A stretch of 64,000 bases of DNA. Origin: Chara braunii. Its lineage: Eukaryota > Streptophyta > Charophyceae > Charales > Characeae. A program made the translations under genes and the position numbers. Positions 1 to 10,719 of this stretch are shown here, piece by piece (positions within the stretch are counted from its first letter, which is position 1; each line of letters begins with the position of its first letter). Under the pieces are notes generated by a model, which had not been told where the DNA came from, did not search any database, and saw nothing but the letters and a program-made list of their open reading frames with translations. Where the stretch lies: the NCBI GenBank assembly GCA_003427395.1, contig BFEA01000057.1:4296620-4360619 (forward strand). The letters are read 5' to 3'.

Positions 1-1902
1 TTAATGAAAAACGATATATTACCATAGTAACAGACAACAATACTAATCATAATACTCAAAACACATCATACACAAGTTAGTCAGTTACTCAAAGCATATA
101 CAAATATCTCATAACGACAGACCTATATCAACAAACATAACATGTGATAGACATATTATGATCAGAGATATGATTGTCAACAATTAGTACTCTCAAACAT
201 AATTCTTGTGAGAGTACCACACTTTACTCCCCTGGCTTTGACAGAAGTATACTGTGGCGAGGGGCAGTGTAATCCTTTTTAGAAAGGATAGGATCTTAAA
301 TCCCCGAGTCCCACTTCAAGGATCAAGCCTAACTGCTTCTCCCTCCAATTCTAGCGTCCGCTCCTTGTAGACCCTTGCCAATAAAATAAACAACCTCAAC
401 ATACACGCTTCGGGTGGTGTCACCCCGTCCTGTGCTGGTGAACCCACTTGACATAAAAATAGTTGGGGATTCACCCCCTACTTTCCTGTGGCAAGTAGTA
501 GCCGCTTCCCTCATAGGCCAAAGTCTAACAAGACTCAAATACTCTCCTCCTTTTCAGTGGTAGTGTAGTTATTTTATCACAGGAGATATAACAACAACAC
601 CCCACTATGAACCAGGAACTTAATTCCGGCGTGGGTCTCACTACTACTTATAAGACAAGATCATAACTTATTCAAAGCCACCTCTCAGGGGGACGATAAC
701 ACAGGATTGCAACCTTCCTTAGGGAAGACATTACACATTGACTATTCCCTGAGAGGAACTTATCCCAAGGAAGTAGTCACTCCATTCACCTCTGAATCCG
801 CATCAGACGTGGATTCTGCGCAATGCTTTTACCACTCTTTGAAGAACAATCCAAATGCACAGACTTTAACAGACAGCCATAAATCAATAAACGAACTTGA
901 GACAGTCATATAGATCCAATAAATTCAAATACATACCTGAAATAAATAACCCGTATAAATATTCCTAAAAACATCAAGCACATATAACCAGACACTAGGC
1001 GTATTTACTTACATTAGATCTGGCATATATGGATGAGTTCAACATATAACTCAAACGAAAATGCTTTTAGAAGATAATAGTCTCAAGTCCTTAACTCCAA
1101 CCCCATAGATTCAAATGGATGGTCCAAGCCTGGAAAGGTTCAAGTGAAGGTCTAACATCACCTACATCTTGGTGCCGTACAAAAAGTAAGCAAAGCAGTC
1201 TAAGTGTTAGCCCTTTCACGGCTATCCTAACTGCCCCAAGGATCAGATATATTTCTCGCAGAGAGGTTACTATGCAGACCTACTACGTTTCGTAGTCTTT
1301 TCCATTGAGGTCATAGCATGGTGTTCCCTGCATCTATCTACTGCCTCACATGCCTAGTTCAAACACATTACGCATGGCAGACCTCACATTATCATGACTA
1401 TATAGGTCGAACAACCGCTTAGAACCCAGACTCCAGGATCTCAGTCCATGCTTAGCCTAACCCTCCTTGAAGTCCCTCGACGACTTCTAACTTAATAGGC
1501 CCCTTTACACACCCTCAGCCTCACTCCAAAGCCATAATAGGTACCTTATACGGTCAACTCTCTCGATGGACGTTCTGCGCCCGATGCCATCTTATCTTAC
1601 CTTGACTATACCAACAATGCAAAGCACGTCCAAACCAGTCAACTATCGTGGTAAGAAGAGGTACTATTTCCAACTACCATCTTATCAGTCAAAGTGCGTA
1701 AGCGCATAGTCAAAATGCTTATCGCTCTCATGCCACCTGTACGGCACCAAGCAAAGTCAACTCGCACAGTCAACCTTCACTCGGTATTTTATCCAATACC
1801 ATCAATCAATTAATCTGAAAAGGCTCAATCAAACTTCCCACTTTGCCTATTTCTCACATTCCCATACCCGGATGTCATTCCACCAAGGACAACGGCAGGC
1901 AA
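1..1902. other. Non-coding stretch, no gene seen
   Basis: I see no reading frame with recognisable protein sequence on either strand; the longest open frames are short and have unusual composition. The right edge abuts a minus-strand primer-binding-site-like sequence, so this stretch may be the leader or a decayed interior of an LTR element read right to left. That reading is inference. Confidence 0.4.
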
Positions 1903-1926
1903 CCGTTATCCCCGGCAACGGCGCCA
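1903..1926 (-). other. LTR-element primer binding site, TGGCGCC type
   Basis: On the minus strand this reads TGGCGCCGTTGCCGGGGATA and onward, the form found just inside the 5' LTR of many plant retrotransposons, where a tRNA 3' end primes reverse transcription. It follows an LTR-like end (CGACA) with a two-base spacer, as at 19074-19092. The element body would lie to the left, but no coding sequence survives there. Confidence 0.55.
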
Positions 1927-1928
1927 CC

Positions 1929-2015
1929 TGTCGAGCGCATCGGTCCGGCACCGCATAAGCCAGCAGAGGAGGGTCCCACGCTGCCTTTTGCGGTGCCGGA
2001 CCGATGCGCTCGACA
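1929..2015. repeat. Foldback with 26-bp perfect arms
   Basis: Positions 1929-1954 and 1990-2015 are perfect inverted copies beginning TGTCGAGCGC and ending GCGCTCGACA, separated by 35 bases. A further four pairs form after one mismatch. The outer ends TGTCG/CGACA match LTR termini elsewhere in the window (19600, 20627, 19078), so this is either a hairpin at an LTR end or two LTR ends joined head to head. Confidence 0.75.
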
Positions 2016-2301
2016 ACGGGCCAACCTCAACTACTCTCCGAATGTGCACAATGAGACAATCCTCCAATCGAACATGGAAAGATCTGTTGCCATATTTTTT
2101 TGTCTTTTGCGCCCGTCTTGCTTTTTTTGCAGCGAGGCGCCTCGTTGGGCCCCATTTCTCCAGGCGCTTTCCAACAGAACTGAGAACGAAACGACGCGCT
2201 TTGCGGACTAAAAGAAAAAAACCACAGCTCCTCGGACTCGTGAGCAAACGGGCCTCCCGGCTCCACGGGAGTTGCGAACAGGCCTCCGGTTCGTGGGCCC
2301 A

Positions 2302-2395
2302 GGGGGGGGGCATGATGCTGAGCCCTTTGCAAGGGGGGTGGGCATGATGCTGAGCCGTTGCAGGGGGGGAGGCATGATGCTGAGCCCTGTGCATC
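2302..2395 (+). repeat. Tandem repeat, about 31 bp, three copies
   Basis: The block GGCATGATGCTGAGCC occurs three times, starting near 2309, 2341 and 2371, separated by short G-rich runs. Spacings of 32 and 30 bases show slippage in the G-runs. No coding role is evident. Confidence 0.8.
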
Positions 2396-4500
2396 TCTAA
2401 GAGTATAGGGAAGGAAGGAAATGCGTAGTGGGGAGTGAATGAATCTGGAAAGAGATCATACAAAATCCCACTTAAGCATCAGGCAGGCATAAATTGCCTC
2501 CATGAAAGTTTTGAAGCCTTCAAGATTTGAGATTCATATGGGACGCTGGACCCGTTTTCCGGCAGGTGATGCTTCCCACCAATAGATGGACCCTCTCCCC
2601 AGGTGCTAGTGGTGCCTGCTCTCACCAGCACCACTAGCACTGGAGGGAAAGTTTATTTAAAAAAAGAAAAGAAAAAGAAAGATTCATTTTATTGTATGGA
2701 TTCTTGTTGTGGTTCTAGTTGTAGTTTTCGTTTGAGTCCTGTGCTGTGTGTGCCTTCACTTAACAGTGAAGGAAAGTTTTGGTTAGGATCTTGAACTTTC
2801 TTGCCCTTTCTTGTCCTCTTCTGCATGTGATCAGCAGACCAAGGATGGTGTAAGAAGTACGACTGAAAAAGCGGAATCGGCAGCCGTGAACTTGGGGGAG
2901 AGGATGGGTGTACCCACCACCAAACCTATCGGTGGCAGCGGTGCTTCTTGATATGTACATTCAAGGTCCATCCACCTCGGTTGTGGATTGAAACTCTGGA
3001 AACCTCAAGAATATCAGTCAACACAGGGACCAATACGTAAGCTTTTTCTCACTGGATACAGAAACGTGGCATTGACAGACATTGGTAAACCTTGCCCAAG
3101 CTGCACGCAAAGAGATTACAGAAGGGCATTGGAGACAACCTGAGGTGAACATTGATGTGCTGAAAGGCCGATGTAGATCAAACGATGGAAGTCAATGTGC
3201 CATCATCTGACTGGGCACTCAAATCAGCATATGCGGCCCAAAAGTGCGAGCCACCAAGATGTCATTCTCCAAAGGTTTGAACTTCTCTGAAGCGCAGAAG
3301 CACTGGGGATTGCGCATACTCTTTGTTCCCCTCTTGGCTTTGTGATCACTGCCTACATTGTCATGGCAGAGGATGGTTCTTTCCCCGCGGATTCTCATCT
3401 GGGAATTGAACAGGTTTTGGGGGAGCTCGAAGGATGCAAACATGTTCTGGTCTGTGTATCTGGACACAGCTGCATGGACTGGAGTGGAAGAAAAAACGAA
3501 AAAGGAAGAAGAATGTGCAGGGCCTCTGTTTAGTCGTTGTTGAAGCTGTGAAATCTGGTGGTCAATGAAGGCCAATAACTGAGAAGGCTCAGAAAGATTG
3601 ACAAAGCGAACGACGAAGTGAAAAAACAGGGATCTATGATTCTATATGTGAATGCCTGTTGGTTATGCGAGCTGGAGATGTTTCCATCAGTTTGCCTCTT
3701 CAAAATGTTACTAATTGAGGCACCATTATCCACTCATAAAAAAAGGCGATGGTGGCGGAGAAAGATTGGCAAGGGCTGACCAATGTCTGTGGAACCTGAC
3801 AAAGATTAACAAAGGCTGAAGAGTATTGATGAATGCCAAGAAAGGTCAATGAAGGCTGAGAAGGATGACGAATGCTAGCAAAGATCAATAATTCTCAGTG
3901 ATGAATTGGTTTGAACTTGAGACAAGTTCTATAACAGAACCTTGTCTTCAGAAGGGAGGGTTTGGTTTAGCCATGAGTTTAATAGCCCAACCGTGTCTGG
4001 CATAGGGAGAAACTGGTTCTGTGGCTTCAGTCTTCATGTCCAAGAGCCAAACCTGTCTGTGTAAGGGAGGTCTTGGCACAATGGTGACTTCCAACAGCAC
4101 ATTTTTTCACTTTTACCTGTGGAATGCAAGACTTCGTACAGCCGCAAGTCTAATGGTGGAAACTGGTCTGCAGAAGGGAGGGCTTGATTCAATTGCCAAG
4201 GGGAACAGACGAGCAGGATATGGAAGAGGTTGGAAGGAGCGAGGTAATAAAGAATCAAGGGCATTTTCCAGACTCTAAAAGCTGGTGCTGCTTGTGTAAA
4301 ACATAAATCGTAGGTTGTTGGAACTTGGAGGTTTGGCTTATTACAGTCTTGAGGGGAGTTCTTTCAGCATGGTACGCCTGTCAGATGCATCCTGCTGTGC
4401 AGGTGCTAGAGGAAGAAGATTGGGTTGAGTAGAAGTGCATTTTGGAATATTGATCTGATTTTTTTTTTGCCTCTTGTATTCTGTTGTTTCTTACACCCAA
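2396..4500. other. Unassigned stretch with short degenerate repeats
   Basis: No protein family is recognisable. Between 3585 and 3900 variants of CAATGAAGGCTGAGAAGG recur, and between 3950 and 4190 the phrase CAGAAGGGAGGG plus flanking bases recurs three times, so the stretch is built from diverged repeats. A 118-codon minus-strand open frame at 3219-3575 is free of stops but has no motif I can name. Confidence 0.4.
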
Positions 4501-4755
4501 TCAGTTGGGTAGAATTTTGTCTTGAGTTTCTTTTAAACCACCAGTACCTCGCTCAGCTATCGGCCGCGGGCCTTCCCGTATATGCGCCGCAGCCTTAGGG
4601 GGCTCGGCCAAGGGAAGGCCCGGTCGTAGCGCGGACGCTGGGCCCCGCTTCTGTAGGGACGACACAGTAGAGAAAAAAACAAAAAAGAAAGAAAAAAAAA
4701 AAATGAAATACACAAACAAAAAAAAAACAACGGAAAAACAGCTGAAGTCACGTGT

Positions 4756-4807
<52 letters not shown>

Positions 4808-4808
<1 letters not shown>

Positions 4809-4885
4809 TCGTTTCGAAATACGAAACGGGAATGCATCCTCCCGTGATAGCGGGAAGATGCATTCCCGTTTGGTTTCTCGAAACG

Positions 4886-4890
<5 letters not shown>
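4808..4890. repeat. Foldback module with roughly 35-bp arms
   Basis: The left arm begins CTCGTTTCGAAA and runs to ACGGGAATGCATC. The right arm is its near-perfect inverse, GATGCATTCCCGTTT to TCGAAACGAG, around a core CCTCCCGTGATAGCGGGAAG. A second member starts at 4987 (GTGTTTCGAAACAGTAAACGGGAACGCATC) and is interrupted by the gap, with its inverse arm resuming at 5066. Confidence 0.85.
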
Positions 4891-4927
<37 letters not shown>

Positions 4928-4935
4928 CACGCCAC

Positions 4936-4991
<56 letters not shown>

Positions 4992-5025
4992 TTTCGAAAC
5001 AGTAAACGGGAACGCATCTTCCCGC

Positions 5026-5065
5026 NNNNNNNNNNNNNNNNNNNNNNNNNNNNNNNNNNNNNNNN
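5026..5065. other. Assembly gap, 40 N
   Basis: Forty N lie in the loop region of the second foldback; the flanks GTAAACG and CGTTTAC are inverse copies. A hairpin between GA microsatellites is a likely reason assembly failed here. Confidence 0.99.
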
Positions 5066-5080
5066 CGTTTACTGTTTCAA

Positions 5081-5127
<47 letters not shown>

Positions 5128-5866
5128 CGAGTTCGCCGCAACCCTCCATGCATTTGTTTCCATCGGGGAATACAACTGCTCAATTGATGGGAAATAAAAT
5201 ATATATAAGTAGGCCAATCTCACAAAGTTCCCTTGTAGCTGTGCCCCTCATGGGTTAGAACGTTGTTTTATATGTGGCATTTCAGGGGGTGAAGGGATAG
5301 GAGGGAGAAAAGACGAAAGAGAAGGGGAGGAGAATAAGTAGAAGGAAGAGCAAATGGACAGGGTAAGATGGGAATACAACCCATTATAAAAACTGACTCA
5401 GAGTAAAGTTGCGAGAGGTAATCAAATAATCATGATAATTCCAGAGAAAACACAAAATCCGAAAAGAACAGATTTTCTATTGCATACCCGAAAGGGTCCA
5501 TCACGTCACTCTTAACACTTTCAGCAATACGTGCTACAATGTCCCCCAAACAATGCCAATATACAGAACGAGTTCAAGTAACTACAATTATACTCCACGA
5601 CCGCAAGTACAGCTGCAATGAACCCAGATCGTGAAGACAGTTGTCAACAATGCAAGCCCAGATAAATGTCCATCGGCTGATGATTACTAATAGTCAAAAT
5701 CGTAACCAGACAGAATGGGATGAGGTAATCATACACAGACGAAGAGAGAGGAGGATGAAGAGGCAAAGGAGAGGAAGTACAATGCCCACTCCTGCTTCGG
5801 CCTCCCTCCTTCACTACCACCTCAATAATCAGTAGTCTGAACGAGTATCTGAAGTATCCTCAATGT

Positions 5867-6110
5867 GCCACGTGGCGCGTCTAATCAGTTCCACATCAGC
5901 ATCTGGAGCAATGTCGACATGAAGACCACCAGGTACGTATCCTCGAACTCTCCACAGTCCTGATCTCCTCCTGAAGTGACGACGAAACAGAACAGCAATG
6001 CCGATTACGTTGTCCCAGCCATAGAACACGTGGCAGCAGCCACGCCAGCCAATGATACACGTGGCAGCAGCCACATCAGCGATAGCGCATGGCAGCTGCC
6101 ACGTCAGCAA
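5867..6110. repeat. Cluster of CACGTGGC palindromes
   Basis: GCCACGTGGC is a perfect palindrome at 5867-5876. CGTGGCAGCAGCCACG (6-bp stem, AGCA loop) lies near 6028, a near copy follows 31 bases later, and TGGCAGCTGCCA lies near 6090. CACGTG is the plant G-box core, so a regulatory role is possible, but a simple palindromic minisatellite explains it equally well. No gene is attached. Confidence 0.5.
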
Positions 6111-8838
6111 GCCAAGAAGACAGGAGCAAGCTGGCCACCATGCCGGACTAGCAGCGCCTCGCCAAGTCACAATGCCAGCGTCGCAGCGTCGAGCCAGCAT
6201 TGAAGTCAACGCGTGAAGTCAGCATCAACGCAAGACAGAATGAATGTCAAAGCCAGGAAGTCAGCTTCTTATGTAGTGTTCACGCGGGGTCTGGACCCCG
6301 GATGCTGTATCCCTCAGCCGTCCAGATCTCAATGCGAACGAGGGCCCAGATTGGCTTGAAACCAAATTCCCTCCGGCCTGGATGCTGTCTGGGTACCTGC
6401 GCACAACAAGTGAGTGTATCCAACCAAGGGCCTGGGTGCGGTACCTTTGATTCTACAGTTGCCATTGACTCTTGAATTTCCTGTGTGCAGCGTCCGGTCA
6501 CACAGCCACGCTCGACAGACTCAAGCCTGGGCGTGTCTTGGTCACACGGCGCAGCACAGACCAACTCAGGTCTGCGTTTCCTGGGGCTGAGTTCTGAGCC
6601 CCAGGCTACTTCTGAACAGCGTTACTGCACAGCTAACCTGTCATCTCGAAAAAGCACAGTTGTCAAGCTGCAAAAAGGTACTTACGGCCGAGAGATTGAG
6701 CTAACCATTTTTTTGGTTCGATAGACGAAGTGCTAACAGAGCAACAAAAGGTCAATCACATCTAGGTGAGAAGCAAAAACCATCCATCATAGCGACAGCA
6801 AGCAGGCACCGAACAGCCTAACTCATACAATAGTATTGATATCTCCGATGCCAAGTCCCCTGGTTATTACTCAGAGCACATTTCAAAGGAATTTTCAGAG
6901 AAACACGTCAGGAATTGAAAAATAAAAAAGAACCCGACAAACCCCGAACAGCTCGTAAAACAGCAGGGCTTAAGCAACAATTAGGTAAGCAAAGAACGGA
7001 TCACGAATGTCCTGCGCACTGGCTCCATGTACTCGAGCATAGCGCCGTCGATCTCTGAGTTTGGGGATAGTGTCATAGCCTCTTCGCACTAATTTCGCCC
7101 TCTCATCCGCCAAGCCGCCCCCTGTCCTTTCAATTCTGCTCATCTGCTGGCCGTGCGATATGATCCTCAGTATTCTCCTTCCCCATAATTTTGCTCTTCA
7201 CGAAATGCTCTGGATATTGTCCCCATATTTACATCAGCCAGTGGCATCAATCCTATGCCCGTCAGATGATTACTCAACAGAGCGCAAAACATCCTGCCAC
7301 CCAATAGCACGAGGAACAGTACTCACTCCTCCGATCGCGGCTTTTTCTAGCATCTCTCAGTATCGTGAATACCCAGACAACTCAGTCGGCATTCCCAGAG
7401 ATCCCCCACTTGCCCAAGCCGATATATGCGCAAGTACTTATACATATAAACACACACAGAGTGCGCCATCAACAGAAAGAGACAGCCGCTCCTCGAAAAT
7501 AATCGTGCTATGACCCGACGAGATGTACACTGAAACCGTAAGTAGACCGATTGAACAGATGCAGGCAGATTCGTAGCCTATTTACATTCCAGCTGATTAC
7601 CTTCAAGAAAGTCCTACGTATCACAGCATGCCCGACAACAAATGACAACAAAAAATCCAATCCAAGTTCCCATGGAAGCGCCGGCCATTAGGTGTAAGTA
7701 CTTCAAGCATCAAGGGTAAGAGGAACCTAAATAGGATTATAAAACATCCCCCAAATAATTTCATAGCGAGACCATTTTACCACACTCTGGGTAGGTCCTC
7801 GGAGGAGTACAGTACAGGGAATGGGGTAGTGGCGTTCCCTAAAACGTTTTTCGCTACCTGCCACCAAGCTAGCTCATCAGAGGGGTATAGGAAAGCACCA
7901 GTATTCAAATACTCACATTTCGAAAGTTTGGGGATAAATTACCGTACGCAACGCAAACCCATTTCCAACCAATCGAAGTCACAAAGTGGGGAGATGGGGG
8001 AGGAGGGGAGTGAAATAAACTGGGGCGCAAAGGGAACAGATTCAGTGAGACAGAGGAGGGAGAGGGAGAGGGGGGAGGGGGGGGGGAGGGCGGAGGGGGA
8101 GCAGCGTTTCCGATTGCATAACCTTCAACAGGCATAGTCATGGTGGAGTGGAAAGGGAATGTCACCTCCGGGGTAGTCTCATCGGCGGTTTCCTCCACAA
8201 AATGGTCTTCGAGCATCTCCTCAACGGATGGAGTCTGATCCATCAGAACAGCTTCCGAGATCCAAGTGTGCAGGTGGCTGTTGGTATACACGAAATCGTC
8301 GCTCCGGGCCATGGAGAATTCAACGGACAGTGGAGGTACGAAAGGAATCAGTGCAAATGAAAAGCTTGAAACGAGCCTGAAGGAGAAGATTGGTGCAGCC
8401 GCCCACTTGGCCAGGGAGTACTTGATCCCCATGGGTGAAGGGGGCGCTGAAACTGCCGTCATAAGCTTGAGAACCCTAACGTAACAACGAGTTGGGGCGG
8501 GGAAGACTGGGTGGGAGGGCGGTGGGGGAAAGGGTCCTTCCGCGGGATTCTGCGCCGGTAGCGCTGAACTGCCGCAGGGCAAAACTGCGGGGGACGAGGC
8601 AGCTCTTTGAAACACGCGACGGTGGACGCCGGTGCAGCTCGGTGCACTGCGCCATCGCCGATTGGGAGTCGGCAACCGTGGGCAAGCTGTGGGGCGGAGC
8701 AAGGTCGTGAAGCACCATAGCGGGTCGTGCGGGCTGGTCGCATGGGCCCGGCCGCGTGCGGTGACCTGGCAAAGCGTGGAAGTGCAGAGCCCGGACTAAG
8801 GTGAATCGCATGCAAGCAAGCTCGACGGATGGAGCAGG
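6111..8838. other. Stretch without a supported gene
   Basis: Open frames here are short, overlap on both strands and show no family motif. A GTGAGT near 6410 followed by TGTGTGCAG near 6490 looks like a small intron but has no coding context. Around 8050-8100 there is a G/A-rich low-complexity run. Confidence 0.4.
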
Positions 8839-8970
8839 TGTTGCACGCATGCAGTGATGATTCGCAATTCGGACTAGGCGTGGAGATGTCGTGAAGGAAC
8901 AAGGTGTTGCACGCATGCAGTGATGATTCGCAATTCGGACTAGGCGTGGAGATGTCGTGAAGGAACAAGG
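8839..8970 (+). repeat. Exact 66-bp tandem duplication
   Basis: Two identical 66-bp copies (8839-8904 and 8905-8970) begin TGTTGCACGCATGCAGTGAT and end GGAACAAGG. Absence of differences means a very recent duplication or an assembly duplication. The open frame on the opposite strand simply carries the repeated peptide. Confidence 0.95.
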
Positions 8971-9054
8971 GCGACACCAGAAAACTGGCGAGGCGAGGAG
9001 AAGAGAAAACACAACAGAAGAAATTAATCAAGAAACAAGGACGGAGCGCAGGGA

Positions 9055-9104
9055 TTTTAGCCAAAAGGCCGAGAAGTATACCTTTCTCGGCCTTTTGGCT
9101 AAAA
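9055..9104. repeat. Head-to-head inverted U2 5' ends
   Basis: TTTTAGCCAAAAGGCCGAGAA (9055-9075) and its perfect inverse (9084-9104) flank GTATACCT. The left arm is a minus-strand copy of the first roughly 25 nt of U2, so two U2 5' ends face away from each other at this point. Beyond the arms the left side is not U2. Confidence 0.85.
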
Positions 9105-9649
9105 CTTGGACCCCACTGCCCGGCGGTTGGAAAATTCCAGAAAAAGTCGAGGCCCCACCGCCACGGTCTCGCCGGCTTGTGGAAAAGGACTGCCATTCCC
9201 GAAATGCACCCGCGGAACGGATAGCTCCCACACCCGAACGGTGCGACGCACCACTGTTGTCCGTGCTTTGAAGAAACGGTCCACCCCATCGTGCACTGGA
9301 CCAGGCCGCCCGTGCCCTGGTACGGCATCTTTAGGGATGCCCCCCCGTCTCAAAAAACATTGGTTTTGGAAAACAGTCGCTGGACCGCCCGTGCCCTGGT
9401 ACGGCATCTTTAGGGATGCCCCCCCCGTCTCAAAAAACATTGGTTTTGGAAAACAGTCGCCGGACGGTCTGACAGTTTTTTCCAGCCGCCGACCATGTGG
9501 AAACGCTTCCGACGGTTTTCCACGACACTCCGGCATTGGCAGTGGGGTCCCGAATTCGCATTGGCGCACCTTCCTGGCGGTCCAGTGGGGTCCCGTAAAC
9601 ATGGAAATGGAAAATGACTTCCACGCCGCCGGCCAGTGGGGTCCAAGCC
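9103..9649. mobile_element. Non-autonomous TIR element inserted in U2
   Basis: The left end reads CTTGGACCCCACTGCCCGGCGG and the right end is its inverse, CCGCCGGCCAGTGGGGTCCAAG, with further pairing inward (GGAAAATT against similar). TAA (or CTAA) appears on both sides, 9100-9102 and 9650-9652, while U2 itself has it once, so it is a target-site duplication. A three-base TAA duplication would suit PIF/Harbinger-type MITEs; that assignment is inference. No transposase is encoded. It contains a 79-bp tandem duplication. Confidence 0.75.
9306..9464 (+). repeat. 79-bp tandem duplication inside the TIR element
   Basis: Two copies begin CCGCCCGTGCCCTGGTACGG (9306 and 9385) and end AAAACAGTCGC. 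They differ only in the length of a C-run and about one base. The duplication happened within the element. Confidence 0.9.
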
Positions 9650-9975
9650 TAAGATCAAGTGTACTATCTGTTCTGATCAGTTTAATATCTGATCCGTGAA
9701 GTGAAGCATCAGGGAGACGGAGAACAGGTTCGAATTTGGACTAGGTATTAAGGTAAGACGATGTGCTAGGTTAAGGGAGGGAGGGAGCAGGGGAGTTGGG
9801 CCGGGGAAGACTGGGGGAAAGGGTCCTGGGGATTTGGAGCGGCGGGGATTGGGCGAGAGGGTTAGGAAAGGAACCCCGGATCGGTGAGCGCCACGTGGGA
9901 TGCAGAGAGATTGTACGGTGAACTAAAAGAGACACAATGGTTTAGGGACCGGGGGAACGAGAAAGGGGACAAGTC

Positions 9976-10390
9976 ATCCAGCGGCCTAGCTCAGTTGGTA
10001 AGGCACGCAAGTGGCACCCGCCAGCTAGAGATATGCCGTTGGTCCCCCCGAGTGGCATTGAGCAGAGACTGCTGATGTTCATAGGGGGAGGGGACCGGAG
10101 GGGAGGCACAGTGAATGGCCCATCGAAGAAGCTCGGTCCTGATGCTACCGGCTGACCCCTGGCCGGTATCGCCCACCTGCTGTAGCAGGTATCGCATCTG
10201 CTGGTGGGTGCAGCTCCCGCATGTTCGCTCGTTGGAGGCTTGAGCACGGATGTGGCTGCTACGGGGNTCCCCGTAATACTATAATGACAATAAAAAAGGC
10301 CTGAAAGGCCGTCCTGTCCAGATTTGACAGGTAATTGAATTGGTTGGGCTTCAAAGAAGTAGCCTTAAAAAAGAAAAAAGAAAAAAAAAA
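9976..10390 (+). mobile_element. tRNA-derived SINE with perfect target-site duplication
   Basis: The 16-bp AGAAAGGGGACAAGTC lies at 9960-9975 and again at 10391-10406, exactly bracketing a 415-bp unit that ends in an A-rich tail (AAAAAAGAAAAAAGAAAAAA). This is the signature of LINE-mediated retroposition. The head holds a pol III A box, TAGCTCAGTTGG (9987-9998), in a tRNA-like context shared with the SINE at 11946-12457. The B box is not clear. The body contains GGCCTGAAAGGCC and CCTGTCCAGATTTGACAGG hairpins. One N occurs at 10267. Confidence 0.85.
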
Positions 10391-10719
10391 AGAAAGGGGA
10401 CAAGTCGCGGAGAGGGAGATCGAGTCGACGGGACGCAGGGGGGAGTCACGCCGACCTGAATACGCGGATATGCCTTTGAAACATTTGGAAAGGAGTATTT
10501 GACGATGGGATTGGTAGACAAGACAACCTTGGGTAAGGGAGTGGGACTTCGCCTTGGAAGGAAGACAGGCTGAAAAGCACCAGAGGAAGGGAGCAATAAA
10601 GACACTCCATAAGAGAACTGATCTTACACTCACCTTACCCACCATCCCCCGAGACTCGATAAAGGGCCTGCTAAACCGAAATATACAAATACACACGTGT
10701 CAAATACGCACTACAAACG

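Larger units (their letters stand above)
4767..5125. repeat. GA/CT microsatellites separating foldback modules
   Basis: Runs of (GA)n and (CT)n alternate at about 4770-4806, 4889-4920, 4941-4988 and 5085-5122. Foldback sequences sit between them. GA runs facing CT runs are themselves inverted copies, so the whole block can fold into nested hairpins. Confidence 0.85.
9078..9693 (+). pseudogene. U2 snRNA 5'-domain pseudogene, split by an insertion
   Basis: U2 snRNA pairs with the intron branch site in the spliceosome. Positions 9078-9102 read ATACCTTTCTCGGCCTTTTGGCTAA, which is the 5' end of plant U2 as I know it. The sequence resumes at 9653 with GATCAAGTGTACTATCTGTT and on through TCAGTTTAATATCTGAT to about 9693, then diverges before the Sm site. 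The branch-recognition hexamer is GTACTA rather than GTAGTA. A 547-bp TIR element separates the halves. With about 66 nt of the 5' domain only, a changed branch motif and an insertion, it cannot make functional U2. I see no snRNA promoter element. Confidence 0.8.

Noticed and set aside
3219-3575. 118-codon minus-strand frame as a host gene exon
   Set aside because: No motif, no splice context I could defend, and overlapping plus-strand frames of similar length.
4557-5258. Several open frames made of Ser-Leu or Arg-Glu repeats
   Set aside because: These are translations of GA/CT microsatellites and N runs.
6409-6491. Small GT-AG intron
   Set aside because: Splice-like ends are present, but no coding sequence on either side supports it.
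8459-9328. 289-codon minus-strand open frame
   Set aside because: It overlaps the U2 palindrome, the 66-bp duplication and the TIR element. It has no domain and repeats its own peptide only because the DNA is duplicated.
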